A model generated the notes under the pieces. The model was given only the letters and a program-made list of their open reading frames with translations, did no database searches and was not told the DNA's origin. From Diplosphaera chodatii (taxonomy: Eukaryota > Chlorophyta > Trebouxiophyceae > Prasiolales > Stichococcaceae), in contig JAALGY010000010.1 in NCBI GenBank assembly GCA_032358165.1, forward strand, positions 1,240,001 to 1,304,000: DNA of 64,000 bases, read 5' to 3'. Positions 48,911 to 60,118 of this stretch are shown here, piece after piece; position 1 is the first letter of the stretch; each line of letters starts with the position of its first letter. A program made the position numbers and the translations under genes.

Positions 48911-51900
48911 TCAACCATCAATTTCAGCAGTGATGATGATGCGCCCAACCAGCTTGGCTGCGGTCTGAAGTGCATCGAACCCAGCCTCTAGGTTGTCGAA
49001 GAGCTGCTGCGACTCGTACGGAATGACCTCGTTTTCACAGTGTTCCGTGGCATTCAGCTCCACCAGTGCCGGCAGCGCCAGCAGCTGTGGCAGGCTATCG
49101 GCGGCCACCTGCATACGTATATACGTGCAGCTGCTTCCTATGAACTGACTCCACATACAGACCGCTCGCACTCAGAGGTGGGATGGTACAGTCGCGCTGA
49201 CAGAAATCAGGTATACAGCAATGCACACTGCAAGCAGATCTGTGCCCACTTTCAGATCATACAGGTCCAAGCGCTCCAAATACTGCAGCTGAGCTGCTGC
49301 AGCGGCCAAGCTGTTCAGGTCGGCATCTGCACATGCTGAAGGCCACGTTCAATGGACAGTGGCGCCAAGGGCAGGTCGAACGTCGGCCTGTCTAGACAGA
49401 GACACACATGTCATCATACGAGGTCCGAGGCACAGCAGGCCCGCCAGATACACGCACCTGTGAATGGCGTGTTGTCCCCGTGAATACTTTTACCGAGCTG
49501 CAGACTGAGCCAACGCAGCGGCGCCTGTAGCAACGGCAGAGATTGCAGGAGGTCTGCCATGCATGCATGAAACCCCAGCCACCCATCATCAGGCTCCTGC
49601 GGACGGACACTCATGAGATGTTGCACACTTGCACCTTCGTTCTGCAAGGCAATGCAGCATGCTCACACTTTACAGCGTGAGCACGCCCGCCAACAGGGTC
49701 TTCATTGATGAGACCCTGATGATTTGCACTCAAGCACACATACACGACACAAGGCAATGAGCCAGAGAGTGGATGTCAACAATTCAGCAACGGCCTCTGC
49801 ACTTCGCGGCAATGACTCCAGGAGCGGAGGGAAGGCTTACCGAGCGAGTGTTATTCTGAGTGTTGCCATGTAGTATCAGCGTCTGCAGGCTAAGCGGAAG
49901 GTCTGCTGTCATAGCATGCGGCCAGTGAGTTGCCACCACATCTGAGTCTACCAGATAGAAAGTGGCAAGGACCTGCATGCAGACAGTATCTGCAGTATTC
50001 ATATGATCAGGAACCAGCCACAACACCTTTGCTTCCCTGGCACTGCAGGTCGCCAAGAAGACACACATTCAGATCTCTTCAGCTTACATCAAACATAACA
50101 GGCCAAGCATGCATGCAGCATATAGGATACCGTAAGCTGCTGTAATGCCTGCACAAAGCAGCCGCTCAGGTTGGCCATCGCCTCGAGATGAAGGGCTGTC
50201 AGTACGGGGCAGCAGTATGGCAGCAGTTTGAGGCTGCAGCCTGTCAGTACATCATTCTTGGCGATCTGCAGCACCTGCGTGGTGGTGGAATGGCAAGTGT
50301 TCTCTCAGAATTTGCAACCGGTGATCATACCGTAACGTTCACGTTTTCTAGCCAAGCCTGACGACACTGCTTGGGCTGTATCAAGCTCCATCAATCCATG
50401 CAGACATCGTGTGTGGACAGCGGGTTGTTGCATACTCCAGCGCAGGCGCAAGGACGCAGGCTGAATGCGGGCATACGCACCTGCAGACTTGGCATGTGGT
50501 TTAAGGCCGCTGTTAGTGCCTCATCACCAACTGAGCCGCCTATAATGGTGAACTCCCTGCATATGCCAACGATGCATGAATACAACCTTGTCAGAACTGC
50601 AGGTTGTAGAGCTGCATGCATGGGCAGGCAAGCATATGCGGCAACTGATGGCACTGCACTTGAGAGGCAAGAGCAGATGTTGCAAGCTAATCCAGTGTTG
50701 AAGCTGCGGCTTTCTGCAACATGGTCTGGCGCCGGGGACCGCATCACTGCTATCACCGTCGCACTGTGTGACATTCAAAAGTAATGCCTCGCATCAGGCA
50801 GTGTGTTGAGCTGCAGCTATGACCATGCTCGTTGCAGCTGCACCTAGTACTGGACATGCATACAGCCGAGGCATGCATGATGAAAAGACACCATAGTCGA
50901 TGGGATGTGTGTCACTGCGGTGATCGCTGAGCAACTCTTGACACAGGCAAAGAGTGTGGACGTACCAGGCAAAGCTGCGTTAGGTCAGTCAACGGGCTTA
51001 ATGCCGCCAGAGTGCCTGCAGCTACTGCCAAGTGCACCGTCAGCTGCCGGAGGTTGGCCAGTAGGTAGAGACAGCCCAGCAGCTGTGCTTGTGCAGCCTG
51101 CACGCGCACCAGAGAGATGCTCAGCTGCTATTCAGTCAAACCCAGATGAGTGGTGAGCCTTGCCCGTTCTTGCCTGCTGCAACAAACACCTCCACTCTTA
51201 CAGACGACATACGTACCCTATATGACTGCTGACCTTCATGCTCGTACAACATTAGTGCCAATGGTATCGTAGTGACAACAGTTGCAGCACACCTTGCTGG
51301 CACATGTCGGCATCACCAGCGTTGTCAGCTGGTGCAACTGCAGCCGTTCAATGGCCCGGCAGTCGGGGCGTCGGATCGGTGCAAGCGCCGTCACGTCCAG
51401 ATGGCGCAGCGCTGCCCGGCCGTTGTCTTGCCTCTCAGCCTTGAACAACCTGACCAGCTCCTTCAAAGTCGACAAGCCTGAGGACGTCTCGCAAGTGGTG
51501 TGCACTGTCAAATCCAGGCGCGTCAGCTGTGTCTCGTACAGGATACCTCTCAGCATGTCCACCTCGGCTTCTCTCAAGTCATCCTGTTGCACTCATGCCG
51601 AGCAATACTGTGGGCACATCGCACATATCAGGGAAGGCTTGCATGCGCTGCCATGCACAACACTGGTCAACATGTACAACGAGTGACATTAGTGTGCAGA
51701 ACATCAGTTTCAACGTCCAGCATCAAGGCTGTCGTACTTACCAGCTCGATAGAGTCCTCTGTAACAAAGCGAGCAGACTTTAAGCACGTGCGCATGGAGC
51801 CTGGGATGGGACTGCGGTCTCTTCTCCACATACATGGTTGCAAGACGTTTGCCGCTGTCAAAGTGTAATCCAAACCCCCACGAGAAATTTGTAGCTGCCA

Positions 51901-53809
51901 CTCACCACCTGCGGGCCCATTGCAGTCGAGCAGTCAGCACGTGCACAATCCACATACTCAGAAACGATTGCACCTGGTTTCAGCCCCATACAAAAAACAA
52001 AAAACAGCCAAGTGACACAGTGCATCGCATGGTATACGGCATTGCGAGACGCCTAAAAACAAGTGGGTGCCTCCTCACGAGCTACGCTTGCAGATATGAC
52101 ATTGCTCACCTACAACGCTGCCAGGTGCCTGAACTGGCGGGGCAGCAGCACAATCATAATCAGGGCCAGCACCGTGGCTGCCATCATCTCCACATGTGCC
52201 TCGAGCCGCCAGGACCACCAAGGGCCAGATTGCACCATGGAGTGCATCCCAAGTCGCATTGCCGCCGAAGTTCAGGTGCAGCAGCCGCGGCGGGGTCTCT
52301 GGTAGCTGCAGCATCAGCTCTGGGCCGCCGACTTGAATTGGCTCGTCGTCATCCCAGCCATCGATGATATTTAACGATGCCAAATGCTGCAACAAACAAG
52401 AGTAGTCCAAGGCATCATGTTTGGCCTTGAGCCTGCTGTCAGCCACATTTAAGATGCACATGTACACTGTACAGGAGCCTCATTATCAACAAGCTGAAAT
52501 CAAAGCGACCTGCAATGGGAGGGCATTGATGAGTGCCATCACACTGTCGAAAGCATGTGCATTCTCGATCGCTATGTTCATGTCCAGCGCCTGCAGAGAA
52601 GACAACAACCCGCCTTAGGATAGGTGAGCCATGCCAGGGCCTCTAGGCTTTGGTGAAGGTGTCAAGCTGCTTGAAGGTGAGGTTGACTCATGCATCAGCA
52701 CAACCGTGGCAACAATGAGACTGGATGCACATTAGCGCACAGACCCATAAGCCAAGGCTCTGGATGTGTAGCACCTGAAGCATTGGGGGCATCTTTAGGC
52801 GCTGTACGGTGGCAACATCAGCAGTGCTTGTGATGAGCTGCAGCTCCGTCAGTCGTGTTGCAGCGGCCAGCGTCAGCTCATCTGCACGCTGCATCGGTTG
52901 CCATGTCGCTGAGCAGCACCATAGCTCTAGGCTGCGCAGGCGTGGCAGCTGCACTGCCAAACATGTTATTGCATCCGATTCGTCACATGGTACTCGCAGC
53001 ACTTCCAGCTGTTGCAGTGCCACCAGGAGCTGCAGCCCTGCACAGGATGGCGACAGCCTTCGTTGGAGGCACTGTGTGGCACTGGCGCTAGTTCATTCCA
53101 TAGAAAAGTTTCGACTTCTTCCCAGTGTTGCAGTACACCTTTGGGGTTGACTGATCTACATTCGGATGCGTCCAGCGCCACAAGGCCAGTGAGGCTTGCA
53201 ATGGCTGTGGCTGGCAGTTCTGCCGCCATGCCGAAGTCGCATTGTGTAAAACTTATAGCTGTCAGCTGCTGCAATGTACTGAGTGGCTGCAGGGAACTGG
53301 CTGTGGGTGCCAGCCTGCAGAAGCGATGGCATTTCATGGTGACAGCTGGCTTCTAGTTCAAGGTCATCGAAGTCGAGCAGGCAGACCACAGAACTCACGG
53401 CAGAGTGAGCTGCCGCAGGTGTCGCAGGTTCCTGAGCTCCAGCCATGGAACTGCGGCACACCCGCAGTCGTCCAGTACAATACGCTTGAGTCCTACATGC
53501 AGATGTGAAGCACGTGCTAAGCATAGTTAAGTACGATATCTGTCGCGTGAAAGACATGTGCGTTTACGATGTGATTTCCGCACCGATAAGGCGGTGAAGC
53601 AACGGTGCAATCTGCTCGCGGCGCCCAAAATGCCACATCTTGACCGCTGCAGTGCATGATGACAGCAGTATACACCTCAAGGAGCGACTGGTTGCTCTCA
53701 ATGCCTTTGCAGCTGCCCCCTCGTCTGGGCCTGCCGCCGCCAAGACAGCGCTGATGACACCGGCAGGCATGTCTGCCAAGCCTATGGTAGATCCGCTGCT
53801 CGATGTCAT
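48911..53809 (-). CDS. FBL11: diverged F-box/LRR protein at the array edge
   Basis: The start is ATG 53809. Exon 1 (53584-53809) encodes a diverged F-box (LADMPAGVISAVLAAAGPDE). All main exons can be followed: LRR exons, an island with W-x-L and LTAANVLQP (it reads MRTCL where others have MRGRL), exon 14 with a short insertion before NTPFTG, and a C-terminal exon without the usual Asp-rich stretch, ending IITAEIDG then TGA. The microexon position (50660-50679) has lost its acceptor (TGCAA). Skipping it and using the second AG of exon 11 (TGCAGGGAG) would keep the frame. With FBL7 this is the most diverged copy, as expected for older or edge members that exchange less with their neighbours (inference). 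Confidence 0.7.
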
Positions 53810-54402
53810 TGCCTTCTAACACAAAAGATGTATGTAGGGTCGAACTAGGGGCCTACAACAAAACAGCGGCTTGCAAGGTGCATCACTTTACCGAGGCAAC
53901 AGTTCGAGACGGTGCTTGTATTTCGTTGTCGTGCGCTCTACGTAGACATGTAAGTCTGCACGCAATTGGATGCACCGCAGAACGTATGCACACGCATCGT
54001 CGACGTAGCAAACAGGTCGCCTTGTGAAGTCTGGCCCGGCAGCATGCGTGTCGCATGTCCGAGGATCTCCTCGCAGGCATCGAAGATCCCCTAGGTCCAA
54101 GTCTTTTGCCGCCCTGGCGCGTGCTTCGTAATGCATGATCTGCACCACTTTTGTGCTGCAAAGACCATTGTACCCCGCAAGCATGGCGCATGGACTGCAA
54201 CCCAAATGCTACTATGCAACTGCGGCGTGATCCGTTGTTAAACCAGGTTGCAGTGAAGCAGCAGCCTCGTACCGTGTCGTGCAAGGCTCAGCTTTGGGAG
54301 CGAAGGGCTGCAGCCTGCGGCCCAGCGGAACACAGGACGAACCCTGCTGAAGGCTGCTCGTCTGAGCATCTCCAGGGGCGCAGCATGTGTGAGGTCATCA
54401 AG
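53810..54402. promoter_or_regulatory. Divergent promoter region, FBL11 and oxidoreductase gene
   Basis: This is 593 bp between the start codons of two genes facing away from each other. The array box (TGTCCGAGGATCTCCTCGCA) is at 54057-54076, about 248 bp before the FBL11 ATG. Nothing comparable is seen near the oxidoreductase start. An open stretch in the oxidoreductase frame extends upstream to about 54151, but its composition is not convincing as coding. Confidence 0.45.
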
Positions 54403-57400
54403 ATGGCGGCGGCGCCAATGGCAGATCCCCCGCATGGCGTGGCTTTCCACAGCACATATCACGCCGGCGAGCGGCACGTGCAGCAGCTGGCTGGTGTGCT
54501 CCACAAAGCAGACGCCGTAGGTGAGCCAGGCACCAGCACACGCCCCGGCAACCCAGCTGTCGCCGCATGTGATGCCGCAGGAGGCCACATAGTACCCGGC
54601 ACAAGCTGAATATCATGTAACCATGCACGCACCTCCATGCGACGCATGCTGTGCGAATGGTGAGGGGACCTGAGAGCGTTGCATGCTATTGGGCACGACA
54701 TCTACATGACGGTATGCCTGGTTCTGCCGGCAGCGGAGTTCGTTCGCACGGCCATGCCGGAGCAGCACCGCGCCTTCTGGTCCATACTGCCTGTGTTCTA
54801 CGTGGGCACGGTGGATGGGGAGGGCCGCCCCTGGGCGTCCGCGCTGGCGGGCCGCCCCGGCTTCGTGTGTGGCGTCGACTCCCACACGCTGCACATCTCC
54901 GCCAAGCCAGCCTACGCAGGTGCTCACTACCTCCGGCATGGCAGCCATGCTAGCACGCCCTGCGTAGAGTTCACAGCATGTTGCAAACTCATAAGAGCAT
55001 GTCGGGCATGTGCATGTCAAAGGACGCTGCTCTGCACGCCAGGCGCTGCACTCTGCATTACCTGTTCCACAGTGTCAGGGCAGTTCTATCAATGGCTGCG
55101 CAGGCAAATCGCTTCCGGTCCCGCCTCCATCTCTACAGCGCTGCAGTGGCAGACTGCAGAACATGGCAGCATGCGCGGAGTGCAGGGACCTGCCATTGCT
55201 TATGTGATACGTCGGTATCTGCAGACCCCATTAACCTCACGGCGGACGGCCCCGTGGGCTGCCTGGGCCTCGAGCAGCACACGCGCCGCCGCAACCGCGT
55301 GAATGGCCACGTCAGGGCGTGGGACGCGGCAGACGGGGAGCTGCTGCTGACTGTCGACCAGTCCTTCGGTGAGTGCTGCTGCACATGCGCAGCGCTGAGG
55401 CTCCACACCGTGTGCTGTGTATGCGCACGAATGCGACTCACTGTCTGCTGTCTAGGCTACTTTTTGGTCGACTCCTGACAGCTGACACGATGACGTTTTG
55501 CCATGCAGGCAACTGCCCCAAGTACATAACGGTGCGTAGCCTGCTCAAGATTCAAGCTTTGCTATCTGCAAGCACAAGTACCCTGGACGCAGAGCAGGCT
55601 GCCATGTGCTCTCGAGTCGCAGCATGTGCTGATGCTTGATTGGCATGGCTCTGTGCAGGCGCGCAACCTGCAGGTCGACTCCGCCGCACTGGCAAAGGCA
55701 GGGCAGCCGCTGCCGGTGCAGCATGGCCAGGTGCGCACATTTGGAGCAGACTCCTGACAGCGCCATGATCACACATGCTGGAATCAGAGGCTGGCATATC
55801 AGATGCCACTGCACCGCAGACTACCTGCTGTCCATCCACTGCTGCAGTGCCTGGCATGCTGTCTTCAAGTCGTGCCTCAGCACACCCCCGCTACCAGTGG
55901 TTTGCGAAGAATCAACCTAGCATGCCTGCAGGGTGCTCTGGGGCCGCGGCAACGTGCGTTCATCGCATCCATGAGCACATTCTTCATCGCCACCAGCGCA
56001 TGCGACGACCGGGCGCCCGCCTCAGCACGCGGCTGCGACGTGTCCCACCGCGGCGGTGCGTCTCCGGCGCAACAGCAATAAAAAACAAAAACAATGATTT
56101 CGGGTTCAGTGGCGGCACAGAGGGCCGTCAGAAGCACCCTTGTAAGTGGACAGCAAGCAGGAGGAGCAGAATGGAACAAGGGTTCGTTTGCGGCTCCTAA
56201 TTTGCTGAGCTCATTCTGCAGGTGTGCCAGGGTTTGTGGCAGTTGCAGCTGATGGGTGCAACCTGCGGTGGCCGGACTATGTTGGCAACAACATGTTTCA
56301 GACATTGGTGCGAAGCTACATCGATCTGCATTGGGGTCGAGGTTGTGGGTGAAGCAATGCAATGGTGCTGTTGTGTCGCCGCCTAACTACAGCCTCATCA
56401 TGTATTGACCTGTCCATTTGGCTGCAGGGCAACCTGGCACTGAACCCGCGCGCCGGCCTCCTCTTCATCGACTTTGCGACCGGCAACACCCTGCAGCTCA
56501 CGGTGCCCACTGTTGCAGTGGGGCTATTGCAGTACATCAAATATTGCATCACCTTGACGCCCACCAGTTGCAGTCATTTCGCTGCGACGGCGGCTTGTGG
56601 CAGTATGTAGTTCCATGCCCGGGCTGCTGGTGCCTGTGTAGGGCGAGGCGGCGATGTCGCTCGACACGCTCGGCATGCCGGGCGCCCAGCGCTCGGTGGC
56701 CTTCTGCGTGCACTCCTGGGTCCAGGTGCTCACGGAACCTGACAGCAGACAGCCAGGCGCTGTGTAGCCCCTGAGCCACGTCTGCCACATGGCCATGTTC
56801 TATAGGCAGCGCTTGTGGAACTGAACCGATGGCTGTCTGACATTGCAACACTGTCGGATGCAGATTGATGGCGCGCTGCCGGTCCGGTCTGTGGGGCCCG
56901 CGGAGCTTTCGCCCTACGACCCGCAGGTGCCAGTGAGCCCTGCCACTTGCGCAGGGCTCCACCCTGGCATGTTTGTGGCCTTGGGATGAGGGTGCTGATA
57001 TGCTGGCTCACCAAGCTAGTGTAGGGTTTGGCGGTCTGCCTTTGTAGCGGCCACCAAGGGTGTCAGCTTGGGCATCGGCTCGTGTCATGACAGCTCCGTC
57101 ATGGGCCGTCAAAGCACTGGCGCTCATCACCGGATCCATCATGGTGTGATTCGATGTCCGATGCAATGCAGTACCATCCAGATGAGTGGCCAGGCAAATG
57201 CTCAATAGCCATGGCCTAGCCGTGCCAGTGAGGTGCCCGCATGCAGTACTCGCAGTAGCACTGGGTAGGCTGCTGGTAACCGTGTGCATCCTGTCGCCTG
57301 GCTGCCTGCAGCCCTCCGCCAAGGCTTCCGGCGGCGTGCCGGTGGAGTGCATGGCGGTGCGGCAGGTGGCCACCGGCATCAAGACCTTCGAGTTCCGCGC

Positions 57401-59253
57401 GCCAAAGGGCCTGCGCTACCAGCCGGGCATGTACGTCTCCTTCGACCTGCAGGTGGGCTTGATTTGCAGAGATGCGACGCTTTGTTGCCGGCGTGGTGGC
57501 AAGTCAGTGTCCGCGGAGAGCCCTCTCACAACCAGCCCAACACCTGGTCCACGAGTGGTCTTGAAGGACACAGCTGCCCGGCGCATTTGCAGGCCAGGTC
57601 TGGGAACAGTCGCACTCACACATGATTGGTGTCAGACGCCAGATTCTCTGCGCGGCAGGGGCTGGAGGGCGACGGCGTCATCACAAACCGCACCTGGACT
57701 GTATCCAGCCACCCCGACGAGACCGCTGCCAGGTGGGTCCGCTGCGTCCGGTGTTGCAGCTCCACGTACTGTGCAGTAGCAGCGGCACCACACCCTACCT
57801 CAGCTCAACATGCTGGCATGGGTTGTGCACACCATGTCCACCAACACCTCCTGCTGTTACACCGCCTCAGCTGGGCGTCAAGAGTGCTGCCTCAGTTTGA
57901 AGGATGGCCTTCAATAGCGGTTTGGAACACGAACTGACCGCTATGCAAGTTTCGTCTGGTATGCCGGGGCAGCGCGGCTGTAGCATTGATGGCAAGCCAG
58001 CACAGCTGGTCCAACCAATCCATGGCTGTGCCCCGACCATGTTGTGCCCCACCCTGCAGCGGCACCTTCACCATCACGGTCAAGCACGCCGGCCTGGCGT
58101 CCAGCTGGCTGCACGAGCACATGGCGCCGGGCCGCACGCTGCTCTTTCGCGGCATCCAGGTGGGGATGTGTGCCATAGTTGACATGGTGACAAGCTTTGG
58201 ATGCTGGCACTTCCATCACGTTCGTCTGAAAACTTTGAGCGGCAAGCTGCCTGCGAGCCGCCCTGGGCGTGAGGCATTTTGTTTGGCCGGCCAACCAACA
58301 GGATGCCGACCTGATCATGCTGCAGTAACAATTTGCAGGGCGAGTTCGTGCCCCAGAAGACCGGGAGGCCGGTGCTGCTGGTTGCTGCGGGCATTGGTGA
58401 GTCGGGTGCATGTGCGTGCCTCGTCGAATGTCACTGTGAAGATGTACCCAGTCTGATCATGCGCTCACAAGCACACTCTCCGTGCCCCAGGCATCACGCC
58501 GATGCGCGTCATGCTTCTGGACGCCCTGAAGCGCGGCGTGGACGCCGTCCTTGTGTACAGCTTGCGGACCGAGGCAGAGGTGCGGCCTCCCAGTGCCTGT
58601 CGAATGCAGCCACCGCAGCTTGTGCCTGTGCAGATGACTTTGGATGGCTGATGCAGCACGGTCCATCGCAGCACAAAGATTTGCCATGTGGCGTCATGCG
58701 TGGTCTCTGTCAATCTTGATCAGAGGTCCAGCACAACCCGCCCTGGTCGAGCTTGTGCCTCGGCGTGCTGCAGGGGGCCTTCCTGGCGGAGCTGTCTGCT
58801 GCGGTGACGGCGGCCCCAGCGGCAGCGCGGCTCGTAGTAACGGTCACCAGCGCCGCAGCTGGCCTGCAGCGCGCAGAAAACGGAGGCAGCGGCAGCGCGG
58901 CAGTCAGCTGGCTGCAGGGGCGGCTGACGGCGGCGGCGCTGGCGGCGGCGGTTCCAGACGCTGCGGCGCGCGACCTGTATGTGAGTAGTTGCAGTGCTAC
59001 TTGGCCCTAGTGCATGTCTGAGGCCGTGCTGTGTCGCTGTGCTGTGCTGTGCTGTTGTCGCCGCATCTGGACACGCGCTGTCTGGGCGAATCAGGTGCAG
59101 TGCTGCAGGATATTGATGCAGACGTTCCAGGTGATGATAGTCGGGTGTGTGCAGGTGTGTGGACCAGGTGCTTTCATGGATGCCGTGACGGACGCGGCCC
59201 AGTCGCTGGGGGTGCCGGCCGACCACATGTACCAGGAGAGCTTCAGCTTCTGA
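54403..59253 (+). CDS. PNPOx-like / FNR-type fusion flavoprotein
   Basis: Seventeen exons join in phase: 54403-54520, 54677-54919, 55225-55368, 55509-55531, 55659-55730, 55932-56055, 56222-56307, 56428-56502, 56642-56725, 56864-56926, 57312-57452, 57659-57732, 58060-58159, 58339-58396, 58491-58579, 58774-58980 and 59155-59253. They give 599 residues. Residues about 15-40 hold FHSTYHAGERHVQQLAGV. Residues about 60-300 form a pyridoxamine-phosphate-oxidase-like FMN split barrel (FYVGTVDGEGRPWAS; HTRRRNRVNGHV; VDQSFGNCPKYI). From residue 344 there is a ferredoxin-NADP reductase-type module: FAD motif RTWTVSS near 402, nucleotide motif AAGIGITPM near 465, and CGPGAFMDAV near 569. Bacterial proteins of this layout usually end in a 2Fe-2S ferredoxin domain, which is absent here. 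Likely an NAD(P)H-dependent flavin oxidoreductase; substrate unknown. ATG 54403 is preferred for its context (AAGATGG); 54385 is an alternative. Confidence 0.85.
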
Positions 59254-60118
59254 TATCATCAAGCAGGCGGTGCACTGTGGAACCATGGGACGTACTTCAC
59301 CCTGTTGAGGTTAGCCTGCCGACTGCATATACCACCAGAGCGTCTCTTTGCAAGTTGGATGTACTTGAGCTTGTGAAAACCCTCGAAAACCTCACTCGAA
59401 CAACACTCAGGTTGCGTTGTCAGGCAGCGCTTTGCAAGGCTGCGGGACCGACTACTTTGTATAGTCGGGAAGGCAAATCAGAGATGTGAGGGCATCGTCA
59501 TGGTTGACTGCATTGCTGACCGTTACTCAGGGGAAGACGTCTGTAGGAATGCAAGGTTTTGTGCAATGTCGGTCAGGTTGATGAAGGGGTAGCCACCGGA
59601 TTTTTGATGCCCTGCTGAAGTTCGAATTTGAGGTCGCTTCCAGCCTGGCACCACTCCCGAGACCATGGGACTTGGCAGACCACTTGCAACAAGATGAGCA
59701 GTCGTAGCTGCAGCTCGGTGCATATGTTTGCATGCATATGTCGCCGGCTTTCACGCACCACGATTCGACTGCGTGCCCTACGCAATTGATTCCCAGTCCA
59801 CATGCATATGTCAGATTGCCCCGAAGCATGTCATCGTTGGTCCAAACAAGATAGACCCGAGGTGCGCTGCTGCACAGCATCTCCTCAGCTCTACTGCAAC
59901 CAACTGCAGCGAGTAACAAGCAATTCCGGCTGACGTTCACAGCACCTGCAAGGTGCGGCAGCATGTAGCGCGGCATCTGTATGCGACTTTGTGATGCTGC
60001 TGCCGCGCCTATAACTCAAACGGCGTGAGACGAAGTTTATCTTGTGTTCCGAAACCCAAAGCAGCGGACAGTATAACGTTGAATCACTCTGCAGCTGGGC
60101 GGATGCTACTACCTGCGC
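59254..60118. other. Intergenic region, oxidoreductase to RUN gene
   Basis: These 865 bp hold the 3' region of the oxidoreductase gene and the 5' region of the RUN gene, both on the plus strand. I looked for a separate 2Fe-2S ferredoxin exon (clustered Cys) and found none. The last 24 bp (60095-60118) are open in frame with the RUN start codon and follow a CTGCAG acceptor-like site, so an upstream exon of that gene may lie here. Confidence 0.4.

Larger units (their letters stand above)
1..53809 (-). repeat. Tandem array of eleven F-box/LRR gene units
   Basis: F-box exons with start codons occur on the minus strand at 2941, 8316, 13534, 18769, 23977, 25474, 32597, 37826, 43105, 48330 and 53809. 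Matching C-terminal exons with TGA stops end at 3473, 8879, 14087, 19240, 24485, 26017, 33112, 38482, 43728 and 48911. Spacing is 5.2-5.4 kb, except for the short unit FBL6 (1 kb) and FBL7 (6.6 kb, with an insertion). Spacers between units are about 470-655 bp and are themselves related, so the repeated unit is gene plus promoter. Unequal crossing over between units is the simplest origin (inference). The left edge of the array lies outside the window. Confidence 0.9.

Noticed and set aside
1..53809. CRISPR array or satellite DNA as explanation for the periodicity
   Set aside because: The period of about 5.2 kb consists of spliced protein-coding genes with conserved splice sites and diverged copies, not short spaced repeats.
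59254..60118. Missing 2Fe-2S ferredoxin exon of the oxidoreductase
   Set aside because: No Cys cluster of the plant-type ferredoxin pattern was seen in any plus-strand frame, and the preceding exon ends in a TGA.
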